This document shows positions 25,838-34,560 of a stretch of 64,000 bases of DNA, piece by piece (position 1 is the stretch's first letter; every line of letters begins with the position of its first letter). The position numbers and the translations under genes are program-made. Below the pieces are notes generated by a model that was not told the origin of the DNA, ran no database searches, and was given only the letters and a program-made list of their open reading frames with translations. This DNA comes from Faecalicatena sp. Marseille-Q4148 (GTDB lineage: Bacteria > Bacillota > Clostridia > Lachnospirales > Lachnospiraceae), in the NCBI GenBank assembly GCA_018228665.1, contig CP073692.1, positions 310,001-374,000 of the forward strand, read 5' to 3'.

Positions 25838-26336
25838 TTTTCTGAGAGCGTATGGAACGGTGTTCCAGGTTTATGATAATCAGGATTCCGGAAATATCTG
25901 TTTCGGAACAGAAAAGGACGGTCAGCGTTATTTTATCAAATTTGCAGGTGCTCCTACTGAGCAGTATAACGGTAATCCTGCAGATGCTATTGCAAGACTG
26001 AAAGCAACTTTGCCTGTATATAGTGAACTACAGCATGAGAACTTGATTGAATATGTTATCTTTGATATGGGACGAATGTGGGGCAGTTCACTTTTTCAAG
26101 CGCCCGAAGAATATGAATTTGGTGCAGTTATAGATGAAATCACGAATGTTTATACGGTGGGTGCAACAGCCTTTGCTCTCTTCGGCGAGTATAACCGTAA
26201 TCGGGACAGGTGGCAGCTCAGCGACAAACTTTTTGAGGTTGCAGCAAAAGCTGTAAGTGATGACAGAAATAGAAGGCAACAGTCCATCCGACAATTGAGA
26301 GAAGAATGGGAGATGGCAATTCACGTGGAATCTTGA
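25833..26336 (+). pseudogene. Ser/Thr protein kinase-like gene, catalytic core deleted
   Basis: The frame contains a kinase N-lobe (YGTVFQVYDNQDSG, KDGQRYFIKFAGAPT with the probable ATP-site Lys, LQHENLIEYV) and then jumps to DMGRMWGSSLFQAPEEYEFGA, the activation-segment end with its APE motif, and VYTVGATAFALF. The HRD and DFG motifs that should lie between are absent, so an in-frame deletion of roughly 80 residues is likely. The 5' end is also lost: a stop precedes the frame at 25830-25832, and only a GTG within VFQ remains. It is unlikely to encode an active kinase. Confidence 0.75.
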
Positions 26337-26424
26337 AGAACAAATTTAGGCAAAAATAGTCGGGAAAATGATTCTCCGAACTGATAGGATATAGGAACAG
26401 CGAAGCGAAAGAGGTGAAATAAGC

Positions 26425-27282
26425 ATGGATTGGGTGGATGCAATAAGTAAAGCAATTCAGTATATCGAAGAACATATCACAGAGGAGTTGACCGCAGACA
26501 GAATTTCAGAAAATATCAATATTTCTTCCTTTTATTTTCAGAAAGGATTTGCGATGCTTTGCGGATTTACGCTTATGGAATATATCAGGAACCGCAGACT
26601 TGCACTAGCTGGAAATGATCTGGCTACGGGTGAGGAGAAGATTATAGATATTGCAATGAAATATGGATATGATTCTCCGGATAGTTTTACACGAGCGTTT
26701 ACAAGGTTTCATGGTGTGACACCGACAGCAGCCAGAAAAGGACAGGTCATGCTGAAATCTTTTGCACCGCTGAAGGTAAAACTGTCATTAGAAGGAGGAT
26801 ATATCATGGATTACAGAATTGTAAAAAAAGAAGCTTTTACCGTAATTGCAAATGCAAGAGAATTTTCTTATGAAGATGCAAAGGATGTAGTACCGCAGTT
26901 CTGGCAGGAACATTATCAGGCGGGAAAAGGAAAAACGGTTATGGGGGTATATGGAATCAACATTGACCTGAACATGGGACATGATACTTTTGAGTATCTC
27001 ATTGCAGATCCATATAATCCGGTCAAGGAGGTTCCGGAAGGCTTTACAGTGAAGACGATTCCGGAGTTTACATGGGCGGTATTCCCTTGCAAAGGTGCTT
27101 TGCCGTATGCATTGCAGGATGTGAACACAAAGATTTTTACAGAATGGCTCCCAGCACTTAGAGAATATGAATTTGCTGCAGGGTATTGTGTAGAATATTA
27201 TGATGATCCATCGAAATATTCGAAGGGAGCGCAGGACGAAAACTATTATTGTGAAATCTGGATTCCGGTTAAGAAAAAGTAG
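26425..27282 (+). CDS. AraC family regulator with GyrI-like effector-binding domain
   Basis: This 285-aa protein has an N-terminal AraC DNA-binding domain with both helix-turn-helix units (ISENINISSFYFQKGFAMLCG, then IIDIAMKYGYDSPDSFTRAFTRFHGVTP, about residues 25-108) joined to a C-terminal GyrI-like/SOUL-type small-molecule binding domain (from about 128, MDYRIVKKEAFTVIANAREF). This arrangement matches the Rob/SoxS-like MDR regulators. AGAGGTGAAATAAGC precedes the ATG. It may control the flavodoxin downstream (86 bases away), but no operator is evident. Confidence 0.9.
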   Translation: MDWVDAISKAIQYIEEHITEELTADRISENINISSFYFQKGFAMLCGFTLMEYIRNRRLALAGNDLATGEEKIIDIAMKYGYDSPDSFTRAFTRFHGVTPTAARKGQVMLKSFAPLKVKLSLEGGYIMDYRIVKKEAFTVIANAREFSYEDAKDVVPQFWQEHYQAGKGKTVMGVYGINIDLNMGHDTFEYLIADPYNPVKEVPEGFTVKTIPEFTWAVFPCKGALPYALQDVNTKIFTEWLPALREYEFAAGYCVEYYDDPSKYSKGAQDENYYCEIWIPVKKK

Positions 27283-27367
27283 AGAGTGCATTTGCCACAG
27301 ATTTATGATATTCTATGGTAAAGCACAGAGATAAAATATGATTTTTTGGAAAGGAAAGGGATTGGTT

Positions 27368-27856
27368 ATGAGTAAGGTATTAGTAGCGTATTTCAGTGCC
27401 AGTGGTGTAACAGCAAAACTGGCGAAGCGGCTTGCAGTGTCTATCGGAGCGGATTTACATGAGATTCAGCCGGAAATTCCATACACAGATGCCGATTTAG
27501 ACTGGAGAGATAAAAATAGCCGCAGCAGTGTGGAAATGAATGATAAGTCATTCCGGCCTGCAGTTGCAAATAAGGTGGATAAAATCGATCAGTATTCGGT
27601 TATTTTCATAGCTTTTCCTATTTGGTGGTATGTTGCCCCGACCATTATGAACACGTTTTTGGAGCAATATGATCTGAAAGGAAAGACAATTATTCCGTTG
27701 GCAACTTCAGGCAGCAGTGGTATGGGGAACACAAATAAAGAACTGGAGGATTCCTGTCCGGGAGCGGAATTAAAAGAAGGAAAGAGATTCTCTGCGGATG
27801 CAAGCGAAGAAGAACTAAAGGCATGGGCAGAACAATTCGGGATTTCATTGGCATAA
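27368..27856 (+). CDS. Flavodoxin-family protein
   Basis: This 162-aa protein starts at ATG 27368 after GGAAAGGAAAGGG; the frame also extends back to 27338. It begins MSKVLVAYFSASGVTAKLAK, where SASGVT is the FMN phosphate-binding loop. FPIWWYVAP and TSGSSGMGNT form the rest of the flavin pocket. Likely an NAD(P)H- or ferredoxin-linked FMN protein in redox metabolism; the partner is unknown. Confidence 0.9.
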   Translation: MSKVLVAYFSASGVTAKLAKRLAVSIGADLHEIQPEIPYTDADLDWRDKNSRSSVEMNDKSFRPAVANKVDKIDQYSVIFIAFPIWWYVAPTIMNTFLEQYDLKGKTIIPLATSGSSGMGNTNKELEDSCPGAELKEGKRFSADASEEELKAWAEQFGISLA

Positions 27857-27938
27857 TTTAAGGACATATCCGTTAGGAAAGATTTGACCGGGCTGATAAA
27901 GTTTTGGGCAGGGAGTTGTCTGCGGAAGGAGCAAGGCT

Positions 27939-28820
27939 ATGGATGCAATCAAAACAGTGAACCTTACAAAATATTACGGCAAAGCAAAAGGAATTGAAAA
28001 TCTTAGTCTGACAGTACAGGCAGGCGAATTTTTTGGATTTATCGGACCAAATGGAGCCGGGAAATCAACAACAATCCGAACACTATTGGGATTAATAACA
28101 CCGACAAGCGGTATGGCACAGATATTCGGATTGGATATTGTGAAGGAAAAGGAAAAGATTTTACAGAAGGTTGGTTATCTCCCGGCTGAAGCTGTATTTT
28201 ATCCGGGTATGAGAGTAAAAGATATGCTGAAGTTGTCGGCAGATCTGCAAAAAATGAATTGTACCGGGGATGCAAAAATCCTTTGCGAACGATTGCATCT
28301 TGATGAGACACGAAAGGTAGATGAGTTATCTTTTGGAAATCGAAAAAAGGTTGCTATTGTATGTGCTTTGCAGCATAGACCGGAATTACTGATTCTTGAT
28401 GAGCCGACCGGGGGACTGGATCCGCTGATGCAGAAGGAGTTTTTTGATATTCTGAGAGAAAGAAATGAAGAGGGGACAACTGTTTTTTTATCCAGTCACA
28501 TCCTTTCAGAAATCCAACGGAACTGTACCCGGGCCGCGATTATCCGGGATGGCAGTGTAATTGCATGCGACAGTGTGGAAGCGTTATCCAAAACAAGTAC
28601 GAAACGTATCGTGGTGCATGGAAACGTAAAGTTAGATGCGCTTGAGGGGATTCGTGATAAAAAGAGTATGAAGGATTCTGTCAGCTTTCTATACAGTGGC
28701 GATATGAACCGTCTGCTCCAAGTACTATCTGCCGGACAGATCTCGGATCTTTCTATTACAGAGCCGAATTTGGAAGAAATATTTATGCACTATTACACAA
28801 AGGCTGGTGATATCCTATGA
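27939..28820 (+). CDS. ABC transporter ATP-binding protein (ABC-2 type export system)
   Basis: This 293-aa ATPase has Walker A GPNGAGKST (about residue 36), a Q-loop, signature-region LSFGNRKKV (the usual LSGGQ is degenerate), Walker B LLILDEPTGGLDP and the switch His in SSHILSE. A C-terminal extension follows, as in exporters of the BcrA/NatA class. It overlaps the permease gene by 4 bp (ATGA), so the two form one system. Substrate unknown: multidrug, Na+ or a peptide are common in this class. Confidence 0.92.
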   Translation: MDAIKTVNLTKYYGKAKGIENLSLTVQAGEFFGFIGPNGAGKSTTIRTLLGLITPTSGMAQIFGLDIVKEKEKILQKVGYLPAEAVFYPGMRVKDMLKLSADLQKMNCTGDAKILCERLHLDETRKVDELSFGNRKKVAIVCALQHRPELLILDEPTGGLDPLMQKEFFDILRERNEEGTTVFLSSHILSEIQRNCTRAAIIRDGSVIACDSVEALSKTSTKRIVVHGNVKLDALEGIRDKKSMKDSVSFLYSGDMNRLLQVLSAGQISDLSITEPNLEEIFMHYYTKAGDIL

Positions 28821-29605
28821 CGATTGTAAAACATGAATTAAGGCAGGGGAAGATTTCCTTTTGGATATGGACGATATCGATTGGTCTTCTGCTTACAGTC
28901 TGTGTGTTCCTTTTTCCGGAGATGAAGGGAGAAATGGAGAGCCTTAATGATGTGTTTGCTTCTATGGGGAGCTTTACCGCTGCCTTTGGAATGGATAGAT
29001 TAAACTTTGGTACTCTTGTTGGTTTTTATGCGATTGAATGCGGGAATATTTTAGGACTGGGAGGTGCATTTTATGCCTCACTTTGTGCCGTTGGTATTCT
29101 CAGCAAAGAGGAAAAGGACAGAACAGCAGAAATTCTGCTGACACATCCGGTAAGCCGCAGACGGATTATGATTGAAAAACTGATTGCTGTTACACTTCAG
29201 ATTACGGCGATGAATATGATCATTTATATACTGGCGGTAAGTTCTATAGCTGTGATTGGAGAGGCAATACCATGGAGAGAAATCAATCTGTTACACGCGG
29301 CATACTATTTACTTCAGATGGAACTGGCGGGAATCTGTTTTGGGATTTCAGCATTTTTGCGAAGAGGAAGTACAGGTGTCGGGCTGGGAATTGCGGCAAT
29401 GATGTATGTTTTGAATTTGATTTCAAATATAACAGAATCTGCGGAGTTTTTAAAATACATCACCCCATTTGGTTATTGTGAAGGAGCAGATCTCGTAACC
29501 AATGGCAGTCTGGATGGTGGACTGATTACAATTGGTATGATAATATGCATAGGCAGTGTAGCTGCTGCATTTTTGAAATATTTACGGAAAGATATATTAG
29601 ATTGA
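28817..29605 (+). CDS. ABC transporter permease (ABC-2 family)
   Basis: This 262-aa membrane protein has six predicted transmembrane segments. It carries the ABC-2 family pattern KEEKDRTAEILLTHPVSRRRI near residue 95, which is the cytoplasmic coupling region. The start overlaps the ATPase stop. It is the last gene before the thiamine operon promoter at 29613. Confidence 0.88.
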   Translation: MTIVKHELRQGKISFWIWTISIGLLLTVCVFLFPEMKGEMESLNDVFASMGSFTAAFGMDRLNFGTLVGFYAIECGNILGLGGAFYASLCAVGILSKEEKDRTAEILLTHPVSRRRIMIEKLIAVTLQITAMNMIIYILAVSSIAVIGEAIPWREINLLHAAYYLLQMELAGICFGISAFLRRGSTGVGLGIAAMMYVLNLISNITESAEFLKYITPFGYCEGADLVTNGSLDGGLITIGMIICIGSVAAAFLKYLRKDILD

Positions 29606-29612
29606 AATTTTC

Positions 29613-29641
29613 TTGCAATTTGAAAATGGTTTGTTTATAAT
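29613..29641 (+). promoter_or_regulatory. Promoter of the thiamine operon
   Basis: TTGCAA (29613-29618), a 17-bp spacer and TATAAT (29636-29641). Transcription would start just before the TPP aptamer. Confidence 0.8.
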
Positions 29642-29659
29642 GATAAAGACAATAAAATG

Positions 29660-29745
29660 AACGGGAGCTTGTATGACAGGCTGAGAGGAAGGTATGACCT
29701 TCGACCGATAACCTGATTTGGATAATGCCAACGTAGGGATGCAGA
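29660..29745 (+). promoter_or_regulatory. TPP riboswitch (THI element)
   Basis: The conserved blocks of the thiamine pyrophosphate aptamer are all present in order: CGGGAG, GGCTGAGAGG, a variable hairpin, CGACCGATAACCTGATTTGG, then ATAATGCCAACGTAGGGA. It is followed by a terminator hairpin at 29772, so ligand binding probably causes premature termination. The operon encodes thiamine uptake and synthesis, as expected. Confidence 0.96.
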
Positions 29746-29771
29746 GAATGAGCAATGTAATGTATGTATGA

Positions 29772-29807
29772 AACGGAAGTTATCGAATTAGGTAGCTTCC
29801 GTTTTTT
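29772..29807 (+). terminator. Terminator hairpin, expression platform of the TPP riboswitch
   Basis: AACGGAAGTTATC pairs with GGTAGCTTCCGTT (one G-T pair and small mismatch) and runs into TTTTTT. It lies 27 bases after the aptamer. Confidence 0.85.
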
Positions 29808-30026
29808 GTTGTGATACAGCGGATGAAGCTGATGCGCAATCTGCAGCGATTGGAAAGGAAGTGACTGGAGAATTTCCCGTAAAGTTTCGGGCGGATAGAA
29901 GGGGAGCGCCTTGTGTCTTGTAGTTTTGCGATGGGAACCCGTGTTTCGGGGTGAGAGGAGAAAATAGATTCTCGACCGAACGAAGTAGTGAAGACTTCGT
30001 ACAAAACACGAAAAGAGGAAATAAAA
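29808..30026 (+). other. Non-coding leader between the TPP riboswitch terminator and thiW
   Basis: This 219-bp stretch has no credible gene. At 29951-29980 it contains TGAGAGG, a small AGA/TCT-type hairpin and CGACCGAAC, which parallels the P2-P3 part of the TPP aptamer at 29680-29712, but the second half of an aptamer is missing. A perfect 7-bp hairpin ACGAAGT/ACTTCGT follows at 29980-30000. The thiW ribosome binding site AAGAGG lies just after. Confidence 0.5.
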
Positions 30027-30743
30027 ATGAAACGTTCAAAAGGATTATTGAAAATGGTTGTACTGTCGATGCTGGTAGCTCTTGGAGTGGTCATATCACC
30101 AATCTTAAGAGTGGAGGGGATGTGTCCTATGGCGCATTTTATTAATATAGTTTGTTCTGTATTTCTTGGACCATGGTATTCACTGCTCTGCGCTGCACTT
30201 ATCGGAATTTTGCGTATGACATTGATGGGAATTCCGCCACTTGCATTAACCGGAGCTGTATTTGGCGCATTTCTATCCGGAGTTTTCTATCGGATTTCGA
30301 AAGGAAAGATTTTATTTGCAGTACTTGGAGAAGTCATTGGGACAGGAATTATCGGAGCCATTGTATCTTACCCGGTTATGACCTTTTTATGGGGCAAAGA
30401 AGGATTGAGCTGGATGTTCTATGTGCCTTCATTTATTTGTGGTACTTTGATCGGAGGCAGCATTGCTTATGTATTTCTTAGAAAACTGGCAGATAATGGT
30501 ATGCTTACGAGAATCCAGGCGATGCTTGACGCGAAATGCTATGGCGATAAGAGCAGTATTTTTTCAAATGCAGTGATGATTGCTGGGTTCGGGGCAATTT
30601 TCTTTGTTGTGATAAAAATCGCTGCAGATATTTTCCACCTGGAGGCTTTCGCATGGTCCTTTTTAGCTTATGCTTCACTTGGCGTCTGTGCTGTGGCAGC
30701 AGTGGTGTATTTTGCAGTAAAAAAGGGGAGGGAGCATCCGTAA
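30027..30743 (+). CDS. thiW: ECF-type thiazole transporter S component ThiW, with a C-terminal extension
   Basis: This 238-aa membrane protein starts at ATG 30027 after AAGAGG. The first ~165 residues match ThiW: VVLSMLVALGVVISP, RVEGMCPMAHFINIVCSVFLGPWY and GILRMTLMGIPPLALTG. ThiW is the predicted uptake component for hydroxyethylthiazole and is usually found, as here, with a TPP riboswitch and thiM. After residue ~165 there is an unusual extension with two more hydrophobic helices (SIFSNAVMIAGFGAIFFVV and FLAYASLGVCAVAAVVYFAV). No energy-coupling module (EcfA/T) is nearby, so it would use a shared one. Confidence 0.9.
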   Translation: MKRSKGLLKMVVLSMLVALGVVISPILRVEGMCPMAHFINIVCSVFLGPWYSLLCAALIGILRMTLMGIPPLALTGAVFGAFLSGVFYRISKGKILFAVLGEVIGTGIIGAIVSYPVMTFLWGKEGLSWMFYVPSFICGTLIGGSIAYVFLRKLADNGMLTRIQAMLDAKCYGDKSSIFSNAVMIAGFGAIFFVVIKIAADIFHLEAFAWSFLAYASLGVCAVAAVVYFAVKKGREHP

Positions 30744-30746
30744 ATT

Positions 30747-31547
30747 ATGAAAGATCTGCGACAAATGATTAGAAGAAAACAGGCATTGATTCACTGTATT
30801 ACAAATCCAATTTCAATGACACAGTGTGCAAATGCGGTGCTGGCAATGGGAGCAAGGCCAATGATGGCAGAACATCCGGAAGAAGTAGAAGAGATTACAG
30901 CTACAGCAGGAGCACTGCTTCTGAATCTTGGGAATATTTCTGATGTTCGAATGGAAGCAATGAGACGTTCTCTGAAAACGGCGAAAGAATATCAGATTCC
31001 GGTTGTTCTGGATGCGGTTGGTGTGGCATGTTCAGCGCTGAGAAGGAATTTTGCGATGGAGATGCTTGCAGAAGAGGCAGTGACGGTAATCAAAGGAAAT
31101 TATTCTGAAATTACAGCGCTTTATGATAGTAATTACCATTCTTCAGGGGTGGATGCGGATAAAGCTCTTTGCATCGATAGAACGGCAGAACGTGCAATGG
31201 CGTTGTCTGAGAAATATCATGCGGTAATCCTGGCAAGTGGAGCGAAAGATCTTGTTGCAGACAGAAAGCAGCTGTGCGTCGTAAATTGTGGAACGCCCCA
31301 GCTTGCTAACATTACCGGAACTGGATGTATGCTCGGGGCAGTCTGTGCCTCCTGTCTTGCGTCAGAAGATGCAGCAGAAGCGGCAGTAGATGCCTGCATG
31401 ATTATGGGAATTTGCGGAGAGTTATCCGAAACAGAACAGGGATCCGGAAGTTTTTTGAAAAATCTTCTGGATCAATTATCGACATGGAGTGAAGAAACGA
31501 TTCTTTCCAGAGCAAAGGTGGAGGTGAGAACGATTGAAAAATTTTGA
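30747..31547 (+). CDS. thiM: Hydroxyethylthiazole kinase
   Basis: This 266-aa ribokinase-fold enzyme phosphorylates 4-methyl-5-(hydroxyethyl)thiazole for salvage. Visible features: HCITNPISMTQCANAVLAMGARPMMAEHPEE (substrate-binding N-terminus), LDAVGVACSALR, VIKGNYSEI, and ITGTGCMLGA with the catalytic Cys of the anion hole. It follows thiW by three bases with GGGGAGGGA as ribosome binding site. Full length for the family. Confidence 0.96.
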   Translation: MKDLRQMIRRKQALIHCITNPISMTQCANAVLAMGARPMMAEHPEEVEEITATAGALLLNLGNISDVRMEAMRRSLKTAKEYQIPVVLDAVGVACSALRRNFAMEMLAEEAVTVIKGNYSEITALYDSNYHSSGVDADKALCIDRTAERAMALSEKYHAVILASGAKDLVADRKQLCVVNCGTPQLANITGTGCMLGAVCASCLASEDAAEAAVDACMIMGICGELSETEQGSGSFLKNLLDQLSTWSEETILSRAKVEVRTIEKF

Positions 31548-32163
31548 TTTGAAACTTTATTTTATCACAGACAGCACAGGATTTTGTGAAGAAGAATTTC
31601 TTTACAGAGTAGAAGAAGCCTTGAAGGGAGGTGTGACGTTCCTTCAGCTTCGCGAAAAAGAAAAAACAACGAGAGAGTACATTGCGCTTGCAAAAAAGGT
31701 GCAGAAATTAACAAAAAAGTATCATATTCCGCTCATCATTGATGACCGGTTGGATGTGGCACTGGCAGTGGAAGCAGATGGAGTTCATCTTGGACAGAGT
31801 GATATGCCGGTTTCTATTGCAAGAAGTATCTTAGGAGAAGATAAGATCATTGGCGCTACGGCAAAAACAGTGGAACAGGCAGTGGAGGCATGGAAAGAGG
31901 GGGCAGATTATCTCGGAGTTGGAGCAATTTATCCGACAACTACAAAGGTGAAGACAATATTAACGTCAACAAAGATGCTTACAGATATTTGTAAAGCAGT
32001 TCCCATTCCGGTGAATGCAATCGGCGGATTAAATGCAGATAATCTGGATGTGTTAAAGGGCATTCCGATTGCAGGGATCTGTGTCGTATCGGCAATTATG
32101 AAGGCGGATGATCCGGCTCAAGCGGCGAAAATACTCCGGGAGAAAATTGAGGTGGGCTTATGA
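31534..32163 (+). CDS. thiE: Thiamine-phosphate synthase
   Basis: This 209-aa TIM-barrel enzyme couples HMP-PP to thiazole phosphate to give thiamine phosphate. Motifs: TFLQLREK (near residue 36), LIIDDRLDVALAVEADGVHLGQSDMP, IIGATAKT, GADYLGVGAIYPTTTK and VNAIGGL. It starts with TTG at 31534 (after GGAGGTGAG), overlapping thiM by 14 bases, and ends overlapping thiD by 4, indicating translational coupling. Confidence 0.96.
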   Translation: MKNFDLKLYFITDSTGFCEEEFLYRVEEALKGGVTFLQLREKEKTTREYIALAKKVQKLTKKYHIPLIIDDRLDVALAVEADGVHLGQSDMPVSIARSILGEDKIIGATAKTVEQAVEAWKEGADYLGVGAIYPTTTKVKTILTSTKMLTDICKAVPIPVNAIGGLNADNLDVLKGIPIAGICVVSAIMKADDPAQAAKILREKIEVGL

Positions 32164-32963
32164 AAACAGCATTATCAATAGCCGGAAGCGATTCCAGTGG
32201 AGGTGCAGGAATCCAGGCAGATATGAAAACAATGACAATGAACGGTGTTTATGGAATGTGTGCCATTACGGCATTGACAGCGCAGAATACAACCGGCGTG
32301 CAGGGGATTCAGGAAGCTTCTCCAGAATTTTTAAAACAGCAGATAGATGCGGTCTTTGAAGATATTTATCCGGACGCAGTTAAGATTGGAATGCTTTCCA
32401 GCGCAAAACTTATTCAAGTTATTGCAGAGAGGTTGAGATTTTACAAGGCGGAACATATTGTGATTGATCCGGTTATGGTTGCGACAAGTGGTTCAAAACT
32501 TATGAAAACGGATGCGGTGGAGGTTCTGACGAAGGAACTTTTACCATTAGCAGAACTTGTGACACCAAACATTCCGGAAGCAGAGATTTTGGCAGAAATG
32601 ACGATTTCTGATCGGACCGATATGGAAGCAGCAGCAAAAAAGATTGGAAATACTTATGGCTGTGCAGTGCTTCTGAAGGGAGGTCATAGTGTAAACGATG
32701 CGAATGATCTTTTGTATGCCAACGGAGTTTGTCAGTGGTTTGAAGGAAGAAGGATTTTAAATACCAATACACATGGGACAGGATGTACTCTGTCTTCCGC
32801 AATTGCCTCAAATCTGGCAAAAGGATTTTCGATGGAACTGTCTGTGAAACGGGCGAAAGAATATATCTCCGGAGCACTTGAGGCAATGCTGGATCTTGGA
32901 AAAGGTTCCGGACCAATGAAACATAATTTTAATCTGAATGGATATTTTAGTGAAGAAGCATAG
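32160..32963 (+). CDS. thiD: Hydroxymethylpyrimidine/phosphomethylpyrimidine kinase
   Basis: This 267-aa ribokinase-fold enzyme phosphorylates HMP and HMP-P to HMP-PP. It begins [24 protein letters not shown], the HMP-binding signature, with [30 protein letters not shown], and the ATP/anion-hole motif [12 protein letters not shown]. It overlaps thiE by 4 bases. Confidence 0.96.
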   Translation: MKTALSIAGSDSSGGAGIQADMKTMTMNGVYGMCAITALTAQNTTGVQGIQEASPEFLKQQIDAVFEDIYPDAVKIGMLSSAKLIQVIAERLRFYKAEHIVIDPVMVATSGSKLMKTDAVEVLTKELLPLAELVTPNIPEAEILAEMTISDRTDMEAAAKKIGNTYGCAVLLKGGHSVNDANDLLYANGVCQWFEGRRILNTNTHGTGCTLSSAIASNLAKGFSMELSVKRAKEYISGALEAMLDLGKGSGPMKHNFNLNGYFSEEA

Positions 32964-32983
32964 CGTGTAACAGGAGGAAACAG

Positions 32984-34288
32984 ATGAGAACTTATACAAC
33001 ACAGATGGATGCAGCGAAACAGGGAATCATTACACCGGAAATGAAAATAGTTGCAGAAAAAGAGTATCGCACGGAAGAAGAGATCAGAGCACTTGTGGCG
33101 AAAGGTCAGGTGGCAATCTGTGCAAATAAGAAGCATAAATGCATTGATCCAAATGGAGTCGGTTCAATGCTGCGCACAAAAATCAATGTCAATCTTGGGG
33201 TTTCCAGAGATTGCAAAGATTATGATGTGGAGATGCAGAAAGTAATGGCTGCGGTCCACATGGGAGCAGAAGCAATTATGGATCTGTCTTCTCATGGAGA
33301 TACACAGCCATTTCGGCAAAAACTAACAAAGGAATGTCCGGCTATGATTGGAACGGTTCCTGTTTATGACAGTGTGATCCATTATCAGAGGGATCTTTCT
33401 ACATTAACTGCCAAAGACTTTATCGATGTTATCCGACTGCACGCGGAAGACGGTGTAGATTTTGTGACATTGCATTGTGGGATTACCCGTAAGACGATTG
33501 AGCAGATTAAGACGCATAAGCGGAAGATGAATATTGTTTCCAGAGGAGGTTCACTAGTATTTGCGTGGATGAGTATGACGGGGGAAGAAAATCCGTTTTA
33601 TGAGTATTTTGATGAAATTCTTGACATCTGTCGGGAATATGATGTGACGATTTCACTTGGAGATGCCTGCCGTCCGGGATGTCTTGCGGATGGAAGCGAT
33701 GTTTGTCAGATAGAGGAGCTTGTACGTTTGGGAGAACTGACAAAACGGGCATGGGAGAAAGATGTACAGGTAATGGTAGAAGGACCGGGACATATGCCGA
33801 TGGATCAGATTGCAGCGAATATGAAACTTCAGCAGACAATCTGTATGGGAGCGCCATTTTATGTGTTAGGACCAATCGTAACAGACATTGCACCGGGGTA
33901 TGACCATATTACATCTGCCATTGGAGGTGCAATTGCTGCGGCATCCGGAGCAGCCTTTTTGTGTTATGTAACTCCGGCAGAACATCTGGCGCTTCCGAAT
34001 CTGGAAGATGTGAAGCAGGGAATCATTGCCTCCCGGATTGCGGCTCATGCAGCGGACATTGCAAAGAAAATCCCTCATGCGCGGGATCTTGATGATGAGA
34101 TGGCAGATGCCAGAAGAACATTTGACTGGGAGAAACAATGGGAATGTTCTATTGATCCGGACACTGCCAGAAAAATTCGGGATGACAGAGCCCCGGAACA
34201 GGAAGACAGTTGTTCCATGTGCGGAAAATTCTGTGCAGTCAGAAGTATGAACAAAGCATTGAATGGAGAATACATCGATATTCTGTAA
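32984..34288 (+). CDS. thiC: Phosphomethylpyrimidine synthase ThiC (short, anaerobic type)
   Basis: This 434-aa radical-SAM-type enzyme rearranges aminoimidazole ribotide to HMP phosphate. It lacks the N-terminal extension of aerobic ThiC. Visible features include [30 protein letters not shown], and [25 protein letters not shown] with the metal-binding His. The C-terminal cluster motif CSMCGKFC has CX2CX3C spacing rather than the CX2CX4C of the long form; I believe this is normal for clostridial short ThiC. CAGGAGGAAACAG precedes the ATG. It is the last gene of the operon; a terminator follows. Confidence 0.96.
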   Translation: MRTYTTQMDAAKQGIITPEMKIVAEKEYRTEEEIRALVAKGQVAICANKKHKCIDPNGVGSMLRTKINVNLGVSRDCKDYDVEMQKVMAAVHMGAEAIMDLSSHGDTQPFRQKLTKECPAMIGTVPVYDSVIHYQRDLSTLTAKDFIDVIRLHAEDGVDFVTLHCGITRKTIEQIKTHKRKMNIVSRGGSLVFAWMSMTGEENPFYEYFDEILDICREYDVTISLGDACRPGCLADGSDVCQIEELVRLGELTKRAWEKDVQVMVEGPGHMPMDQIAANMKLQQTICMGAPFYVLGPIVTDIAPGYDHITSAIGGAIAAASGAAFLCYVTPAEHLALPNLEDVKQGIIASRIAAHAADIAKKIPHARDLDDEMADARRTFDWEKQWECSIDPDTARKIRDDRAPEQEDSCSMCGKFCAVRSMNKALNGEYIDIL

Positions 34289-34316
34289 AACAAAAACGGG
34301 AAGAAGAAAAATACAG

Positions 34317-34346
34317 GGGGATTTCTGTCAGAGAAATCCCCTTTTC
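34317..34346 (+). terminator. Terminator of the thiamine operon
   Basis: GGGGATTTCT (34317-34326) and AGAAATCCCC (34332-34341) form a perfect 10-bp stem followed by TTTT. Confidence 0.9.
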
Positions 34347-34348
34347 TA

Positions 34349-34377
34349 TTGACAAAGACGAAAAAGTCCGCTATAGT
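34349..34377 (+). promoter_or_regulatory. Promoter of the tRNA-Thr gene
   Basis: TTGACA (34349-34354), 17 bp and TATAGT (34372-34377) lie 20 bases before the mature tRNA. It is near-consensus, as usual for stable RNA genes. Confidence 0.88.
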
Positions 34378-34397
34378 ATAAGCGTTGCAGAGGATAG

Positions 34398-34470
34398 GCT
34401 GCCTTGGCTCAGTCGGTAGAGCGTCGCCTTGGTAAGGCGGAGGTCGGGGGTTCAAGTCCCCTAGGCAGCT
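34398..34470 (+). tRNA. tRNA-Thr (anticodon GGT)
   Basis: A 73-nt cloverleaf: acceptor GCTGCCT/AGGCAGC, D arm GCTC/GAGC, anticodon stem TCGCC with GGCG(G), loop TTGGTAA giving anticodon GGT, and T arm GGGGG-TTCAAGT-CCCC. The CCA end is not encoded; the discriminator is T. It has its own promoter and terminator. Confidence 0.96.
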
Positions 34471-34480
34471 TTGATGAGAG

Positions 34481-34527
34481 GGTATCGCAAGTGTCATCAG
34501 GAAGGATGAGATTGTGATACCTTTTTT
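34481..34527 (+). terminator. Terminator after tRNA-Thr
   Basis: GGTATCGCAA pairs with TTGTGATACC (one G-T), with an inner TCATC/GATGA pair, followed by TTTTTT. Confidence 0.85.
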
Positions 34528-34560
34528 GTAATATCATTTAGGGAAAAAGAGGTGACTAGC

